Assembly: GCF_910592395.1 (NCBI RefSeq)
Contig: NC_088309.1
Span: forward strand, 7,874,501-7,938,500
DNA from: Lineus longissimus
Lineage: Eukaryota > Nemertea > Pilidiophora > Heteronemertea > Lineidae
Direction of reading: 5' to 3'
Length of the DNA: 64,000 nucleotides
In this document: positions 39,595 to 50,785 of the stretch, piece after piece
Position numbering within the stretch: the stretch's first letter is position 1
Layout of the letters: each line of letters starts with the position of its first letter
Notes under the pieces: generated by a model
Database searches by the model: none
The model's input: only the letters and a program-made list of their open reading frames with translations
Told to the model about the DNA's origin: nothing
Position numbers and translations under genes: made by a program

Positions 39595-40285
39595 AAGTCA
39601 TCGTTAGTCATAATAGTTATCAATGCGCAGTATTTCTCCTGTCAGTTCATCCTATTGATCCCAACACCTACCACTTTCGATATATTTAACCATTTGATAT
39701 TAGATACTCTTCCAGTTCAAACAACTACATTTCGATTTCTATGTGTTGATCAAATACTTTGAAATCAATAGTTTGTTCATCGACAATATTGAATATGTCT
39801 GTTTCACATCATGCCAATTAATACCCTTTAGTTCTTGAAAAATTGCAATATCTTTTATATATGTTTATGTTGCTGTGTATCATTTACCAAAGGAGTCTAT
39901 CTCTGTTGGTGACACAGACACTGTTAAAGAGTCTAAGAATAGTTCATTCTTAACACGAAATATTAAAATTGAGTCATACTCACGTTCCCAGATCCACTGT
40001 ATGTTTTCTCTTGGAATAGCATCAGCCCAATTCAAGAAAAGCCAACGGCAACCTTACTTAAATAGCTGTACCGAGCCATCCCCGCAGTTGGGAATAATGA
40101 GCTACCATTATAATATGAGTCGTATTGGTAATACCACCTTTTTATCTAAAGCAATACATCGCGCCGTCTTAAAAAAAGAGCTTTTTCTTTGGTGGTATTT
40201 GCTCTGATCCAGCTGCCGACATCTTACCACAAACCTTTTACCAATATCTTGGCGCGTAGGCTGTATAGAAACGAAAGCCTTCGGC

Positions 40286-40444
40286 ATGCCCGTGTCGCAG
40301 CAGCTCGATCACAACCCACACTTCAACGCCACAGGAGAGCAAGCTTACATCGATTTTGAGACGAAAATTCCAATGGCCGCTGTATTAACAGAGGATAACA
40401 AGAAGAAAACCATTAAGTTGTTTTCATTTCATATCCATTTATAG
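40286..40444 (+). CDS. Low-confidence short ORF or exon, 52 codons
   Basis: ATG at 40286 opens a 52-codon frame ending in TAG at 40442-40444. The frame is also open upstream to a TGA at 40205-40207. The translation begins MPVSQQLDHNPHFNATGEQA and continues with YIDFETKIPMAAVLTEDNKK, a composition typical of an exon. The local G+C is higher than in the flanks. I see no convincing acceptor or donor and recognise no family. It directly follows a 110-codon frame (39875-40207) in a different register. Confidence 0.25.
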   Translation: MPVSQQLDHNPHFNATGEQAYIDFETKIPMAAVLTEDNKKKTIKLFSFHIHL

Positions 40445-40770
40445 CATGTTTTAGCGCCTCAGCTGGTCAGTCTGAGCCGCCAAAGGAAGGTATATAACTT
40501 TGGTAGGTCAACTGATATTCACTTCGAGGGACAACGGAAGAAATAAAAGGAAAACAATGATAGCAGTTATGCGTTTATTGTTATTATTTAACATGTCTGA
40601 AATGTATGAGTTCTGGCAGCGTCGCAACGCAACGATGTGGTGGTTCTATGAAAGCTCTCTCATAAACGATAACAATAATGTTGTGTGGTTTTCAATTGTC
40701 ACTTGGTCCATTAAGAAAACCGTTGGACGACGATGTCACAATCTACGATATAGTTGTAGCCGAAAATAAC

Positions 40771-40803
40771 TACATTTGTACATTTGTACATTTGTACAGT
40801 TGA
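40771..40803 (+). repeat. 8-bp microsatellite, about 4 copies
   Basis: ACATTTGT is repeated three times and followed by ACAGTTGA. It is a short slippage product with no evident function. Confidence 0.85.
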
Positions 40804-43800
40804 ACATGAAACTTAGCGAAAGGCCTTCGTACTACCGAGCCTTCAACGGTTATAGGAATTCATTTAGCGATATCAGACAAAAACTAACCACATAGCCATA
40901 AGAGCCCCTCCTCAGTGAATTGCACTTTGGATGGTATCGGTCATACGAGTTCATCAGGCTACTTGGACTGTAAAGAAAAGTCATTAAACGCCAGTTGATA
41001 GAATAATTGCCAGGCCAAAGGCATTGAAGTACCATCAGTGATGTTTTATGGTTAGCAACACTTACGGATTATTCTATACACGCCAGCAATAAGGTCACTG
41101 TATTAGGGTACAAATGGGTAGTGGTAAGATATAACATCCTAAATCTTGGAGGCTTTGCACTGGTATTAATTTATCAGTTGGTCATAACTTTTTGTTCAAA
41201 CTAGCGATATTGTTGTTACTAAAGCTAGTGATTTTGGTTTAAAAAACTTACACTACTGACTTTATTTGTGAACTCAAAATAAAGTTTTTGTAGCGACATT
41301 TCATCTCATCTTTTCAGCCTTTCTGACTGTCACAACATCTTCAGGTTTGCAGTTATTTGCGCTCGTATCGGTAAAAGAAAGCACCTTGATAGAGGAATGG
41401 TTTGGAGGCATATAGTGGAAGATTCACATGAAGCTTTGCGCCAAGTTTGCAGCCAATTACGAGGAATAGAAGCCATTTTGTGTTGCAATCTTCACACATG
41501 AAATCATTTCACGTTAATTGCAAATCTGACAATTGACTCGTGAAAAATTCGCCGCTCTGAGACGGTTTTTTTGCCTTGTCTTATGCATAATAGGAAGATC
41601 AACAACCCTGCGCTAGATGATATCACCTATAAGCTTAGCTGATAGTCGTGATAGAAAGAACAGAAGTATGTAGTCAAAAGAAACAAGGCGCTGTCGTCAT
41701 GAAAACGACGCTCTTTATATGAAGTGATGAGTGACAGTCATGCTTATAAAACGACCTGCATTTGAGTGCTTTGTCAGAGTTGATGCGAATGATATTCTCA
41801 TGGCGTGATATTTCAACCTAACCTAGGAATACTATTGATGTAATCGGCATTGTTCATAGATAGTTGACGTCGTGTACGTGTATTTTCTCCATGAGTGTAG
41901 ATTTTTTTCCCTGCACACTATCAGAGCAATTACTAGGTAGATAGTTCAACCTCGGGCAACTTCCCAAGCTTGATAATTGTTTTCCTTGATTCAGGAAGCA
42001 ACATCTAACACAGAGGAAACTTGCATGGTTCCTAGCTTCTGTCTTCAGTATCACCATTGCCTAATGAGTACCGCACGCGCGCAAGTCGGTAGTGATACAG
42101 TAATAGAATCAAAATGACAGGAATGTTCTACATTGTAGGAGCGCTGCAATACCAAATATGTGATTTTTGTTATCTTAAAGTACATTTGTAACACGTTCAT
42201 TGTCATGATGTACACGTAAAATGAAATAGATAAATAAAAGAAAAAAACTAAGAAAACCTCCTATTAGCATGTCACGACACGGTTGGACCGATAAACTACC
42301 AACATGGCCCCAAATCTCGGCGACGACCTTGCCATTCCTGTCTTATTGGTAAACTTTTACCGAGAAGTGCGTTACACAATGAACACTTGTTTTTGCTTGA
42401 GTTCAGTACATTTCACAATATTTCACAAATTGTCACTTTTTTCTTGTCCTTGCATGAACGTGTACCACTGCCTTCAGAACTTTTACTAATATTTCCTCGT
42501 GCTGGCAAACTAGAAGAATTTATTGACTTTGATTTCCTCGATTGATTTTTCAAAACTAGACCTGTAAGCCATATTGACACGACATTATTGACTTTCGTAT
42601 TTCTCAAATCTTGTCAACGTCTGTATTTGTTTAGTAAATAGGATCAGCCTTGCTCTCATTTATATTGCTATTGTTGGTGTAATAGTAATCGGTGAGAAAG
42701 CCCACCGCTAAATTGGATCTTGCCTTTAAGTTGAAATAATGCAAGTCAATAACTGGAGTTTGTTTTGCTATGAAATGTTGACATTGATTTGGTCGGAACA
42801 CAGTATTTAGGCGTGTCACCCACATGTACTTGACAAATTAAGTAGCTGGCCTCTCCAGAGTGCTTCCTGTGCATAATAGTTTGGCATGGACGAAAATATG
42901 ACCGATTCTGGCACCGATTTCATCCCTTATTCGTGACATATACGGTACGTTAACGTAGAAAGGTCTTAGAAGTTTAATTTTAAATTGCCCAGCTCACCTT
43001 TAATCTTTTTTCACTTTTACAAAAAGTAAACGTATTACTATCTCTTTGCAGAATAACTGAGTCGGGAACTCGTGCTTTACGAGGATACCAAGTACATAGA
43101 TTTATAACGAGGTACGTACTTATAAAAGTCCTTTCTAATGATGGTCTCCTGAATTTATTTTATACACATCGAGGTCTTGTGTCTTACACTTTTCGATGTA
43201 CATGTAGTGCATGGGAGTGTCAAAGCCTCTAAAGTGAAGATGAATGGTGGTTACCGTGAAACATAAAAGGACGAGACGTCCTCTTTTCACCCCACTTTGT
43301 AAATCAGATGGTAGAGCCAATTAATCACCATCACAGCAGATTTATGTGAACACAGCACCAGAAGAGCATGGCACAAAAGCAGCTTGCGGATATTTACATG
43401 GTCGAGTGGTAATATTACTCCTTTTCCCTGTTCGAGTTGAGCAGAATGTGTAAGAAGAGTTGCCTAATTACACTTCGGAGTAGAAATAAGAGAGAACTTG
43501 TAGGTGACAAAAGCTGTGGCCTTCATCCCGTGTCTGTCGATGGGTATACCCGAGTGTAATCAGAAGGACGGCAACGAACATAGTTTTCGTATAAGAGGTT
43601 ACAATCGATACGTCTCTGGCCATCGCTAAAAGGTTGGAGTTGCTGGCAAGTGTTTCGAAACATTTGTAGCTAGAAGACTTCGGACAGTTCATTTGTTTGC
43701 AGTTGGAAATGACTGCTCAATCGATGAAATATGTATAAAGAATGCATTGTGCTGTCAAATTCAATTTGGTGCTACAAAGAGTTGGAGGCGTTTTTTTCTT

Positions 43801-43985
43801 CTTCAAGGGTGCTGTGGTGTAACAGTCCGATCAATATCTGACTATATCACTTTCATGTAGATCTGCTGCTGCTATTTTTAGTAGGCTATACTTGTAGTTA
43901 TACCAACATTTTGTTTCTAATCACATGTACATGTTTACGCTGAGCACGCAAAGCAATGCGGCTAACGGTGATAGTTAGGGTGCGT

Positions 43986-43993
43986 ATAAATAG
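43986..43993 (+). promoter_or_regulatory. TATA-box-like TATAAATA
   Basis: GCGTATAAATAGAAAG is a close match to a metazoan TATA box. About 30 bases downstream is CAGGCTTCAGG, a weak initiator candidate. No convincing gene follows (a 65-codon frame at 44021 is unsupported), so this may be chance. Confidence 0.2.
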
Positions 43994-44412
43994 AAAGTAT
44001 GTCGGACAGGCTTCAGGCCTGTGTCGTTACATGATAGTTCTCACAATCGTTATAAAACAGTATCCGCTGTATGCACTGTAAATTTATGGCTCGCCTCTGT
44101 TAAATCAACGAGGCCTCCTCGACCCATCCTGACAGTATCAGGACAATTCACTCGATACATACTTATACTCCCTCCATCTAAACATGCATACGGAGAAGGC
44201 CCTGTTTGGTCACTTTAAAGCTGAACTGCATGCACAAAACCAGAGCACCCCATGCGACAATAGTAAGAAATTCAAACGACCGAAAGGCCCTTCCGAACAC
44301 AGCCTGAAACATGATAGACCTCCAATGCTTCGATGCGCTTGAGTTCACAAACCAGCAAGCCGTGGGACGATGCGGACCTTCGCAGAGAATTCTGGAAGGA
44401 AAAAAATAAAAA

Positions 44413-44487
44413 GGTCCTCTCATCGGGACTCGAACTCGAGAACTCTGGTTTTATTTGCCAACACTCTTATCCTCAAGGGCACTGGGC
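44413..44487 (-). pseudogene. tRNA-like pol III unit (tRNA pseudogene or SINE head)
   Basis: On the - strand, TGCCCTTGAGGATAAGAGTG resembles the A-box/D-arm of Leu/Ser-type tRNAs, and GAGTTCGAGTCCCGA about 40 bases later matches the B box (GTTCGANTCC). The T-stem pairs at 4 of 5 positions. T-runs (about 44399-44412 read on the - strand: TTTTTATTTTTTTT) follow directly and would terminate pol III. The acceptor stem does not pair and the anticodon stem is weak, so it is not a working tRNA. A tRNA-derived SINE is the best reading. Confidence 0.55.
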
Positions 44488-45869
44488 TGCATGAAATGCC
44501 TGTCGTTTTATACGCCTTTATAGAATGTACAAACATTTGTGTGTAATCTTTGTTCAACATCTTTGAGCGACTGCAGGAAGAAAGTCATTTTTTCTTTGCT
44601 ATGCGTGATTATGTATGCGGAGTCTACGTTTTCTCTTTGCAATTCTTAACAAGCCGTAGAATGCCAACCCCATCACGGACGATATGAGGGCTGTGTTCCG
44701 TTCAAACTGGCCGGAGGAGGCCAAATCGATCAAATCGAAGGGCAACAACCAACGGCTTCATTTATGTCTCATGTGTCAAAGCAAGTCGAAACAAATCTGA
44801 TAGCCATAAATTGGGATGCTGCGGACAAGTGAGGCAATTGCTTCTGCTATAATGAAATAAACAATGGCCGATCCCTGATCAGAATGTCTCTTAGTGCTAA
44901 TGTCTATTAGTGCCCTTTGCTATTTGGGCGATTGCCGTCGATTAGTTTGTTTATGGAAAATGTCAGCAGTGACCGGGAATGCCCAAAGTAATGTGGTACT
45001 GTTCAGATGTATAACCTCGTGAGTGGGTGGCTCAAAGGTCATTGGGGTATTCATCATACAGTTATAATTTTGCTTCACTCCTACCAGTAATACCAAGTAT
45101 GTAGATAAGAGACACTTGGTAATAATATACGCATACAGTGTCGTTGATGAGAGAATGTATATTTCCTGGCTTGTGCATATTGGTACGTGAGAGGCCCCAA
45201 GTTCATTGCAGTATTTGATCTTTCGTAGGTACATTTCTCCAGAAGTTTGTTATCTTATCGCTTTTGCATTGTCAATCGGAGTAAGTGTTAAAGGCCATGC
45301 TCGGTCATCTACAGTTTGAAATCTGAACTATTGGGTTTTTTATTTTTTTATTTTTTTAAAGTACCCCTATACCAACGAAGTTCGGCCTTAAAAGAGTATT
45401 TCAATATTGATTTAAAGATATTTCAACGAAGGGGTCTTCCAAAGGTGACTTGCCTTTGCAAATTGTACACCCATGGAATATTTCAGAAAATGATGTACAG
45501 CACCTGTTACCACCTGCCATAGCTGCTGAATGAGAAAGCCCTAATTAATTCCACCTATGGTAACAATGCGATCTTGATCCTGAAGTGTAATTAACAAAAC
45601 GCCAAGTGTCAGTATTTACACCTATTTCGAGCATCCAATATAAGCAGGAAGATAAATGAAACTATGACTCCAGAGAATTGTTTTGCAAATACTGATATAT
45701 TTACTGATCAAATAGTGTTGACAGTCTAAAGTGATCTCAACACCATCCGAGAAATATTAGAGAATCAATTGACTGAGGTAATGTGAGATTAGGATAGATA
45801 CATTTTCTGCCCGTGAAGTATTTCAGAGCTGTCCTTATTTTATGAATAAATGTATCTTTTTCCTTACAG

Positions 45870-46571
45870 GTGAACTTTTGACGAATAGAAGGATATACCC
45901 GATGTCTATCGATTGAGGATATAGTCTCTGGAAAAACATTATCGAGGAGCGAAGCTTAGATTAGGAGCTGCCATTATTCTACAAATCACATTTTCAACAA
46001 AAATGGATACAACACGTTAATCACCACGGTATGACTTCAGTGAGGAATAATATTCTGACGGATACCCGAAATGTCTCTATCAAAGGAGTTCTATTACTTA
46101 TGATTCCAAGGAGGTATTAGTTGTGAAATTTCGTGCTCGTGACGGATTTCTTTTGATTTCTATTGTGATTCTCTTTACCTTCATACGATTGTTCTCTTTA
46201 TTGTTCTTAACACGACTCTACATGTAAATTCCCTGATGCTCTTTACGCGTCGAGCATGTGAGGAGAGCTAATTACTGGTGTTTGCGTGACAGAAAGCGTA
46301 GGTTATGATTTCACGCTGTTGGATATCCGAGCTCATTCAAAGGATAATGATTCTAGGATTCTACAAGTGGATAATATGTCAAGAACACGTTAGTCTATAG
46401 TAGCTGAATACATTGTGTTGACAGCATTAGATAAGTGCATTGTCGATTACTTACAAGAATGTGTAAAGTGATTAGGTGATATGCTTGATGTGCATTTCTT
46501 ACATGATGCTCTTAGAATAGAAAAAGTTTCCTCATCACCCTAGAGAGCGCGCCGTTAAAAGAAAACCGGAT
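45870..46571 (+). other. Probable 5' UTR exon of the GPCR gene
   Basis: A strong splice acceptor, TCTTTTTCCTTACAG, ends at 45869 about 700 bases before the receptor ATG. The intervening sequence contains stops in all frames, which suits untranslated leader. Single-coding-exon GPCRs often have an upstream non-coding exon, so I infer that this acceptor starts the last exon. I see no TATA box or initiator just upstream. Transcript evidence is needed to confirm the exon. Confidence 0.4.
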
Positions 46572-48050
46572 ATGGTCTTACAGTACGATACGGGTTCTGG
46601 AAATATTACACTTTCCTTTTCGACCCCTTTTCCTACCCTGGATCAAAATGGGTCGAATAATACCAACACGCTACCTGACGGCTGCAATGATGACTGCTTG
46701 TTTAAAGCAAACTTGGACAAGATCTTTGCAATTTTGACTATAGTTATTACTCCGCCAGGCCTGCTTGGTAATATTCTTACAATAACGGTGCTGACACACA
46801 AGAGCATGCGCTCATCGACTAACAACTATCTGTGTGCCTTAGCCATTTGGGACACAGTCGTCATCTTAACCGCCCTTCATTTAATTAGCCTCTATATACT
46901 TTTCCCAACTCTTACTTATGCGGTTCCGTTTGTATATCCCGTGGGGCTGACAGCCCAAACAGCAACAATTTGGATTACCGTATCTTTCACTGTGGAGCGT
47001 TATATAGCTGTCTGCCATCCACTAAAGGCAACGTCCATGTGTACAATACGGCGGGCGCGGGTCGTCTTAGGTTGTGTAACGATATGCTCATGGATATACA
47101 ATCTCCCCCGCTGGTTTGAATATACCTTAGACGTCCCACCGGGCATACCGGCCCCAATGGTTACAACTGAATTCGGGAAAAATATAGTGTTCAAGGAGAT
47201 ATATTTCATTTGGTTATACTTGCCTGTCATGTGCATCATTCCACTTAGTGTTTTAGCTGTTTTGAACGTGTTCTTAGTGCGAGCAGTTCGGGAGTCTCAG
47301 AGACAGAGATCGGACATGAATGTGCGGCAATCTCGCGAGAATAACGTCACGATCATGCTCGTGAGTGTAGTTGTGGTGTTTATAATTTGTCAAGTTCCTG
47401 CCTTAGTATACAATGTTGCCTATGCTATAAACCAAGACGACGTAAATCATGTTAAAAGTTATTTTTTGTTATCAAGTTGTAGAAACTATTTAGTGGTCGT
47501 TAACAGTACCGTAAATTTCCTCTTGTATTGTGCCTTTGGACAGAAGTTTCGAAGAACTTTCATCAGAATAATATGCCCTTGTTGCCTCACAGATGGTATC
47601 GGGAGACAGCATAGCTTCTCTCATGCGTCGAATCAAGGACACGGGGCAGGACAGGTCCGAACTCATGCCAAAAATAGGTACTTTAAAATTCCAACAAATA
47701 GTGCCGGTAAGGCTCCGCAAACTAACTCTCCGCAGTGTGAGATTGATAGACAAGGCTCACATAAAAATACGACGCTGTCCTCCCTTTCTTCAAATGAGCT
47801 CACCCTATCTACGGTTGAGAACAAACAATTTCAACTGATACGATCTGCTGATGACCACTTTTCTGAAGTGACAAGCAAGCCCATAGCTGAGGAGTACGAG
47901 ATGTCTGATTTGCACATAGCAAGTGACACTGAGATAGAACACGATGCCGATTCGCAAGACACCGTGCTTAGACATCTCATTTCTGATAAGGACTCATTTT
48001 GTATTTATCGCGTGGACTTCAAGAAAATGAAAAATGGCGTCGTCATTTGA
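46572..48050 (+). CDS. Class A GPCR, FMRFamide/neuropeptide receptor-like, single exon, 492 aa
   Basis: This is a plasma-membrane receptor that should couple an extracellular peptide to a heterotrimeric G protein. The extracellular N-tail carries N-glycosylation sequons at N11, N26 and N29. TM1 lies at about 50-74 (GLLGN, N67), TM2 at 85-110 (LAIWD, D94), TM3 at 124-147 with ERY at 142-144 followed by IAVCHPL, TM4 at about 163-180 with W174 and the ending YNLPRWFE, TM5 at 207-236 (P224), TM6 at 260-284 (CQVP, P276), and TM7 at 305-322 with NFLLY (N315, Y319) in place of NPxxY. Helix 8 is FGQKFRRTF, followed by a CPCC palmitoylation-type cluster (335-338) and a Ser/Thr-rich tail of about 150 residues. 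The YNLPR and NFLLY motifs and the missing W6.48 (Q274) fit the FMRFamide receptor-like group. There is no Cys near position 3.25 and none in ECL2, so the usual disulphide looks absent. The ATG has G at -3 and G at +4. The ligand is not known from sequence; a general orphan peptide receptor is the alternative. Confidence 0.96.
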   Translation: MVLQYDTGSGNITLSFSTPFPTLDQNGSNNTNTLPDGCNDDCLFKANLDKIFAILTIVITPPGLLGNILTITVLTHKSMRSSTNNYLCALAIWDTVVILTALHLISLYILFPTLTYAVPFVYPVGLTAQTATIWITVSFTVERYIAVCHPLKATSMCTIRRARVVLGCVTICSWIYNLPRWFEYTLDVPPGIPAPMVTTEFGKNIVFKEIYFIWLYLPVMCIIPLSVLAVLNVFLVRAVRESQRQRSDMNVRQSRENNVTIMLVSVVVVFIICQVPALVYNVAYAINQDDVNHVKSYFLLSSCRNYLVVVNSTVNFLLYCAFGQKFRRTFIRIICPCCLTDGIGRQHSFSHASNQGHGAGQVRTHAKNRYFKIPTNSAGKAPQTNSPQCEIDRQGSHKNTTLSSLSSNELTLSTVENKQFQLIRSADDHFSEVTSKPIAEEYEMSDLHIASDTEIEHDADSQDTVLRHLISDKDSFCIYRVDFKKMKNGVVI

Positions 48051-48701
48051 GCAACTTCACTTGAGTAGCTGTGAAATGAACGCTTGCCGATAAAGATGTT
48101 TTTATAAACATTTCATCCTGTTATAGCGAGTTCGTTTCACTGACCATCGAGTTTTGGTATGGTATCATAGATGTTGTTGGAAATTCTGCTCTGAAGTTCC
48201 CGAGTGAAACTGGGACCAACACCACTAAAGTTGAGAATGTAAGTGCAAAATGGGGTCAAATTACATTTTCGTCAATTCAAAAAAAGCAAAACCACAGTTC
48301 AAATGTAAGAGAAGGGAACGTGCATGGAGCAGATCATTGCGTGTGACTTAGTTGATATGGAGATGTATATACTATTATTGGGCCTAAATATTTTTTTAAA
48401 TAGAAATACATATAGCGAGGTAATGCTTGGAGGGCACAAATGCTGTAAAGAACGCCTGTGTAGAAGATCCTGTAGATATATCAAGACGCATTCGAAGGCA
48501 TTGGTACAGTTTATTTGTCAAATAAGTCTGAACAGTATCATGACTAATGCAATCAAAAATCCCATCTATACACGGTCTCTGAATAATCATCGGTGCTAGC
48601 TGTGGCATTATATCAAATTGAGACATTCCTCTTTTAAGTTTCTATCAAAAAGTAATAAGTTTTGTTGAAATTAGATAGCCAACGACCAAGTCGACAATAA
48701 A
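48051..48701 (+). other. Probable 3' UTR of the GPCR gene with AATAAA at 48696-48701
   Basis: After the TGA stop at 48048-48050 there is no further long frame. The first clear canonical poly(A) signal I noticed is AATAAA at 48696-48701, followed by A-rich sequence. A donor-like GTAAGT lies near 48238, so alternative 3' processing is possible. Small open frames at 48299-48626 on both strands look like chance. Confidence 0.4.
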
Positions 48702-49257
48702 AAAATACCACTCAACAGCCGCATGCGTTGTGCTCTACTCCTGCTTCGTGCCGCCGCAAGTCGTCGATGGGCGCATCAGGTTCGAATGTCACATGACCGG
48801 AATACGGCGTTATTGTACAGTGGGCTTCCCAATCCAGAGTCTTAACTAAAACATGTAATTCATACATTTCAGCGAACTCTTACCAAATTATTATTAAATT
48901 AAGTTAATTTATAACATTCCCACATAATACGTGTAACTGTATAATGTATTGTGAGGCGACATTCTCTCGGTCGGGGCCCTCCAAACACGTGGTTCAGAAT
49001 CCAGTGACTCTAGCTAATCAGATGTGCACATTTTATTTCATGTTATTGTTGGTCATTTTCCTTAACAGGATGCTAGATATTGAATTATAGATGATTTTAC
49101 ATTCAAAAGACATGATTTTCAAGATTACGACAAACGTATTCAACCAATATCAAACGATTCACTCAAGCCGTATCGCGTATCGTCATCAGAAACGCGAAGA
49201 AAGCAATCATACTTGTACGAGTGTCTCTCGTGGAATCTGTCCGCATGTAAAGGGTTA

Positions 49258-49480
49258 CATCATCATCATTATCATCGTCATCATCATCATCATCATCAAT
49301 GCCGTCATTATCGTCTTCATCATTATTATCTTCGTCATCGTCATCATCATCGTCATCATCATCATCATTATCATCTTCATCATTGTCATCATCATCATAA
49401 TCTCCATCATCACAACCATTATCATCACAACCATCACCACCACAACCACCACCACAGTCATCATCATCACAATCATCATT
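49258..49480 (+). repeat. CATC/ATC trinucleotide-rich microsatellite, about 220 bp
   Basis: This is an almost uninterrupted run of CAT, CGT and TAT triplets (CATCATCATTATCATCGTC type) ending in ACCACCACAACC-like triplets. It makes long frames on both strands (Ile-rich, His-rich, Met-rich) that are pure repeat translation. It begins 1.2 kb after the receptor stop. Confidence 0.97.
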
Positions 49481-50572
49481 TTAGGTAGAACAATTTACAT
49501 AGCCATGGTCATCAAGTCATGAAACTTCCCGTCATTGTAACCCATTATAATGATAATATCGCTACCACAGGTCGTGCAGGTTTCCATGCGATTTGAAAAC
49601 ATTTCTACACTCAGCTTCTAGGTACAGTGGGCCACGTTATCAAAGGAAAACTGACACGTAATAACACAAAAACTTATATCAAAAACATCTAACTTGTCAT
49701 TTTCTTTCCGAATGTAACAAAACATTCTTGATTTTGCCAGACCGACAACTCGAGACATAAATAGTGCTTAACTGATGCCAATTAGACTTATTAATACAAC
49801 AAATTTAATCACAACCGTATTTGCCGACTTGGTGATCATTAGTTTATTCAGAGACACAAGTGTCCTCGTGTTTTCTAAGCCACTTGCTATGATATTAACA
49901 AAACACAGAGACTCGCTGAGATAAAAAGCTTCGAGTATCTTGATTTAACTGTTACATGTATATCTGAACAATTTAGCCACTACATGTACATTTGTTTCAA
50001 TAAAGATGTATTATAGCAGACGTGTGGGCTTTCAGCGATTTAATTAACGTTATTTCAAGACTGCCTTTCCAATTTAAAGTTTGGTTCCCTTCCACTTAAC
50101 TGGTCCTTCTGAAGTTTAATCTGGTTATTTTTATTCAAAAAGAAATTGGTTTGGTTTCGAACATTAATTCAAACATTCATTATACGATTAGGTGTTGCTT
50201 CAAACCCCATTAATACGCATCGGTTCAACTTCTAACTTGTCGCTAGATCGACGAGCCGCTTGGATTTGTTTCTAAGTTTCAATCAGACATTCTCAACCAG
50301 TCAGTCTCAAGTAAAGTCAATTAGGCTAGACGAGAATGAGCTACATTATGCTGTGACTCTTTCTCCAGAGGTTGCTGAGAACACACTTGAACATGTCACA
50401 GACACAAGGGGCTTCTGAGAGGCAATAAAGTGGTACCATACCAAGTTTATTGTTAATGAGGTTATAAGTACATATAAGTGATTGAATAAAATAATCTAAT
50501 TGCTCGGGTCGGGTCATATATATTTTTATTTCATTACTTTCTTTCTGTTGCCGTTTTGGACTGCTTTACCTC

Positions 50573-50785
50573 TTGTATCCTGATGGAGTGTCCGATTCAT
50601 GCGACATTGACGAGCAGACTTTTCAAAATGTCACTGAAATGTTGAAGAGGAGAAAGTTATACGAGTCAAATACACCATGTCCTGATACGATACCCAAACT
50701 ACTTAAGATAAGTACTAATAGTCCTTCAAGTAGATATGCATACTTTGATCCTGGGAGTGGCATCACTACTTTCTCTACAAAATAA
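50573..50785 (+). CDS. Low-confidence candidate terminal exon, about 70 codons
   Basis: An open frame, also open upstream to about 50495, ends in TAA at 50783-50785. The translation contains DIDEQTFQNVTEMLKRRKLY and later RYAYFDPGSGITTF, and it has the balanced charged and polar composition of a real protein more than of a chance A+T-rich frame. A pyrimidine-rich stretch lies at about 50525-50570, with AG dinucleotides just inside the frame that could be acceptors. There is no initiator ATG in good context. It lies 2.5 kb downstream of the receptor on the same strand but cannot be joined to it, since the receptor has its own stop. No domain is recognised. Confidence 0.27.
   Translation: MYPDGVSDSCDIDEQTFQNVTEMLKRRKLYESNTPCPDTIPKLLKISTNSPSSRYAYFDPGSGITTFSTK

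Larger units (their letters stand above)
40445..44412. other. No supported gene
   Basis: Short frames only. The TATA-like motif at 43986 and TACATGTA palindromes near 43199 and 43925 are the only recognisable signals besides the microsatellite at 40771. Confidence 0.5.

Noticed and set aside
39875-40207. 110-codon frame
   Set aside because: Composition is plausible but there is no start in good context, no splice support and no family. Kept out of the feature list.
48715-48800. Possible second tRNA-like unit around GGTTCGAAT
   Set aside because: The B-box match is partial and there is no A box or terminator.
49091-49522. 143-codon Ile-rich frame and the His- and Met-rich frames overlapping it
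   Set aside because: They are translations of the CATC microsatellite in several frames on both strands.
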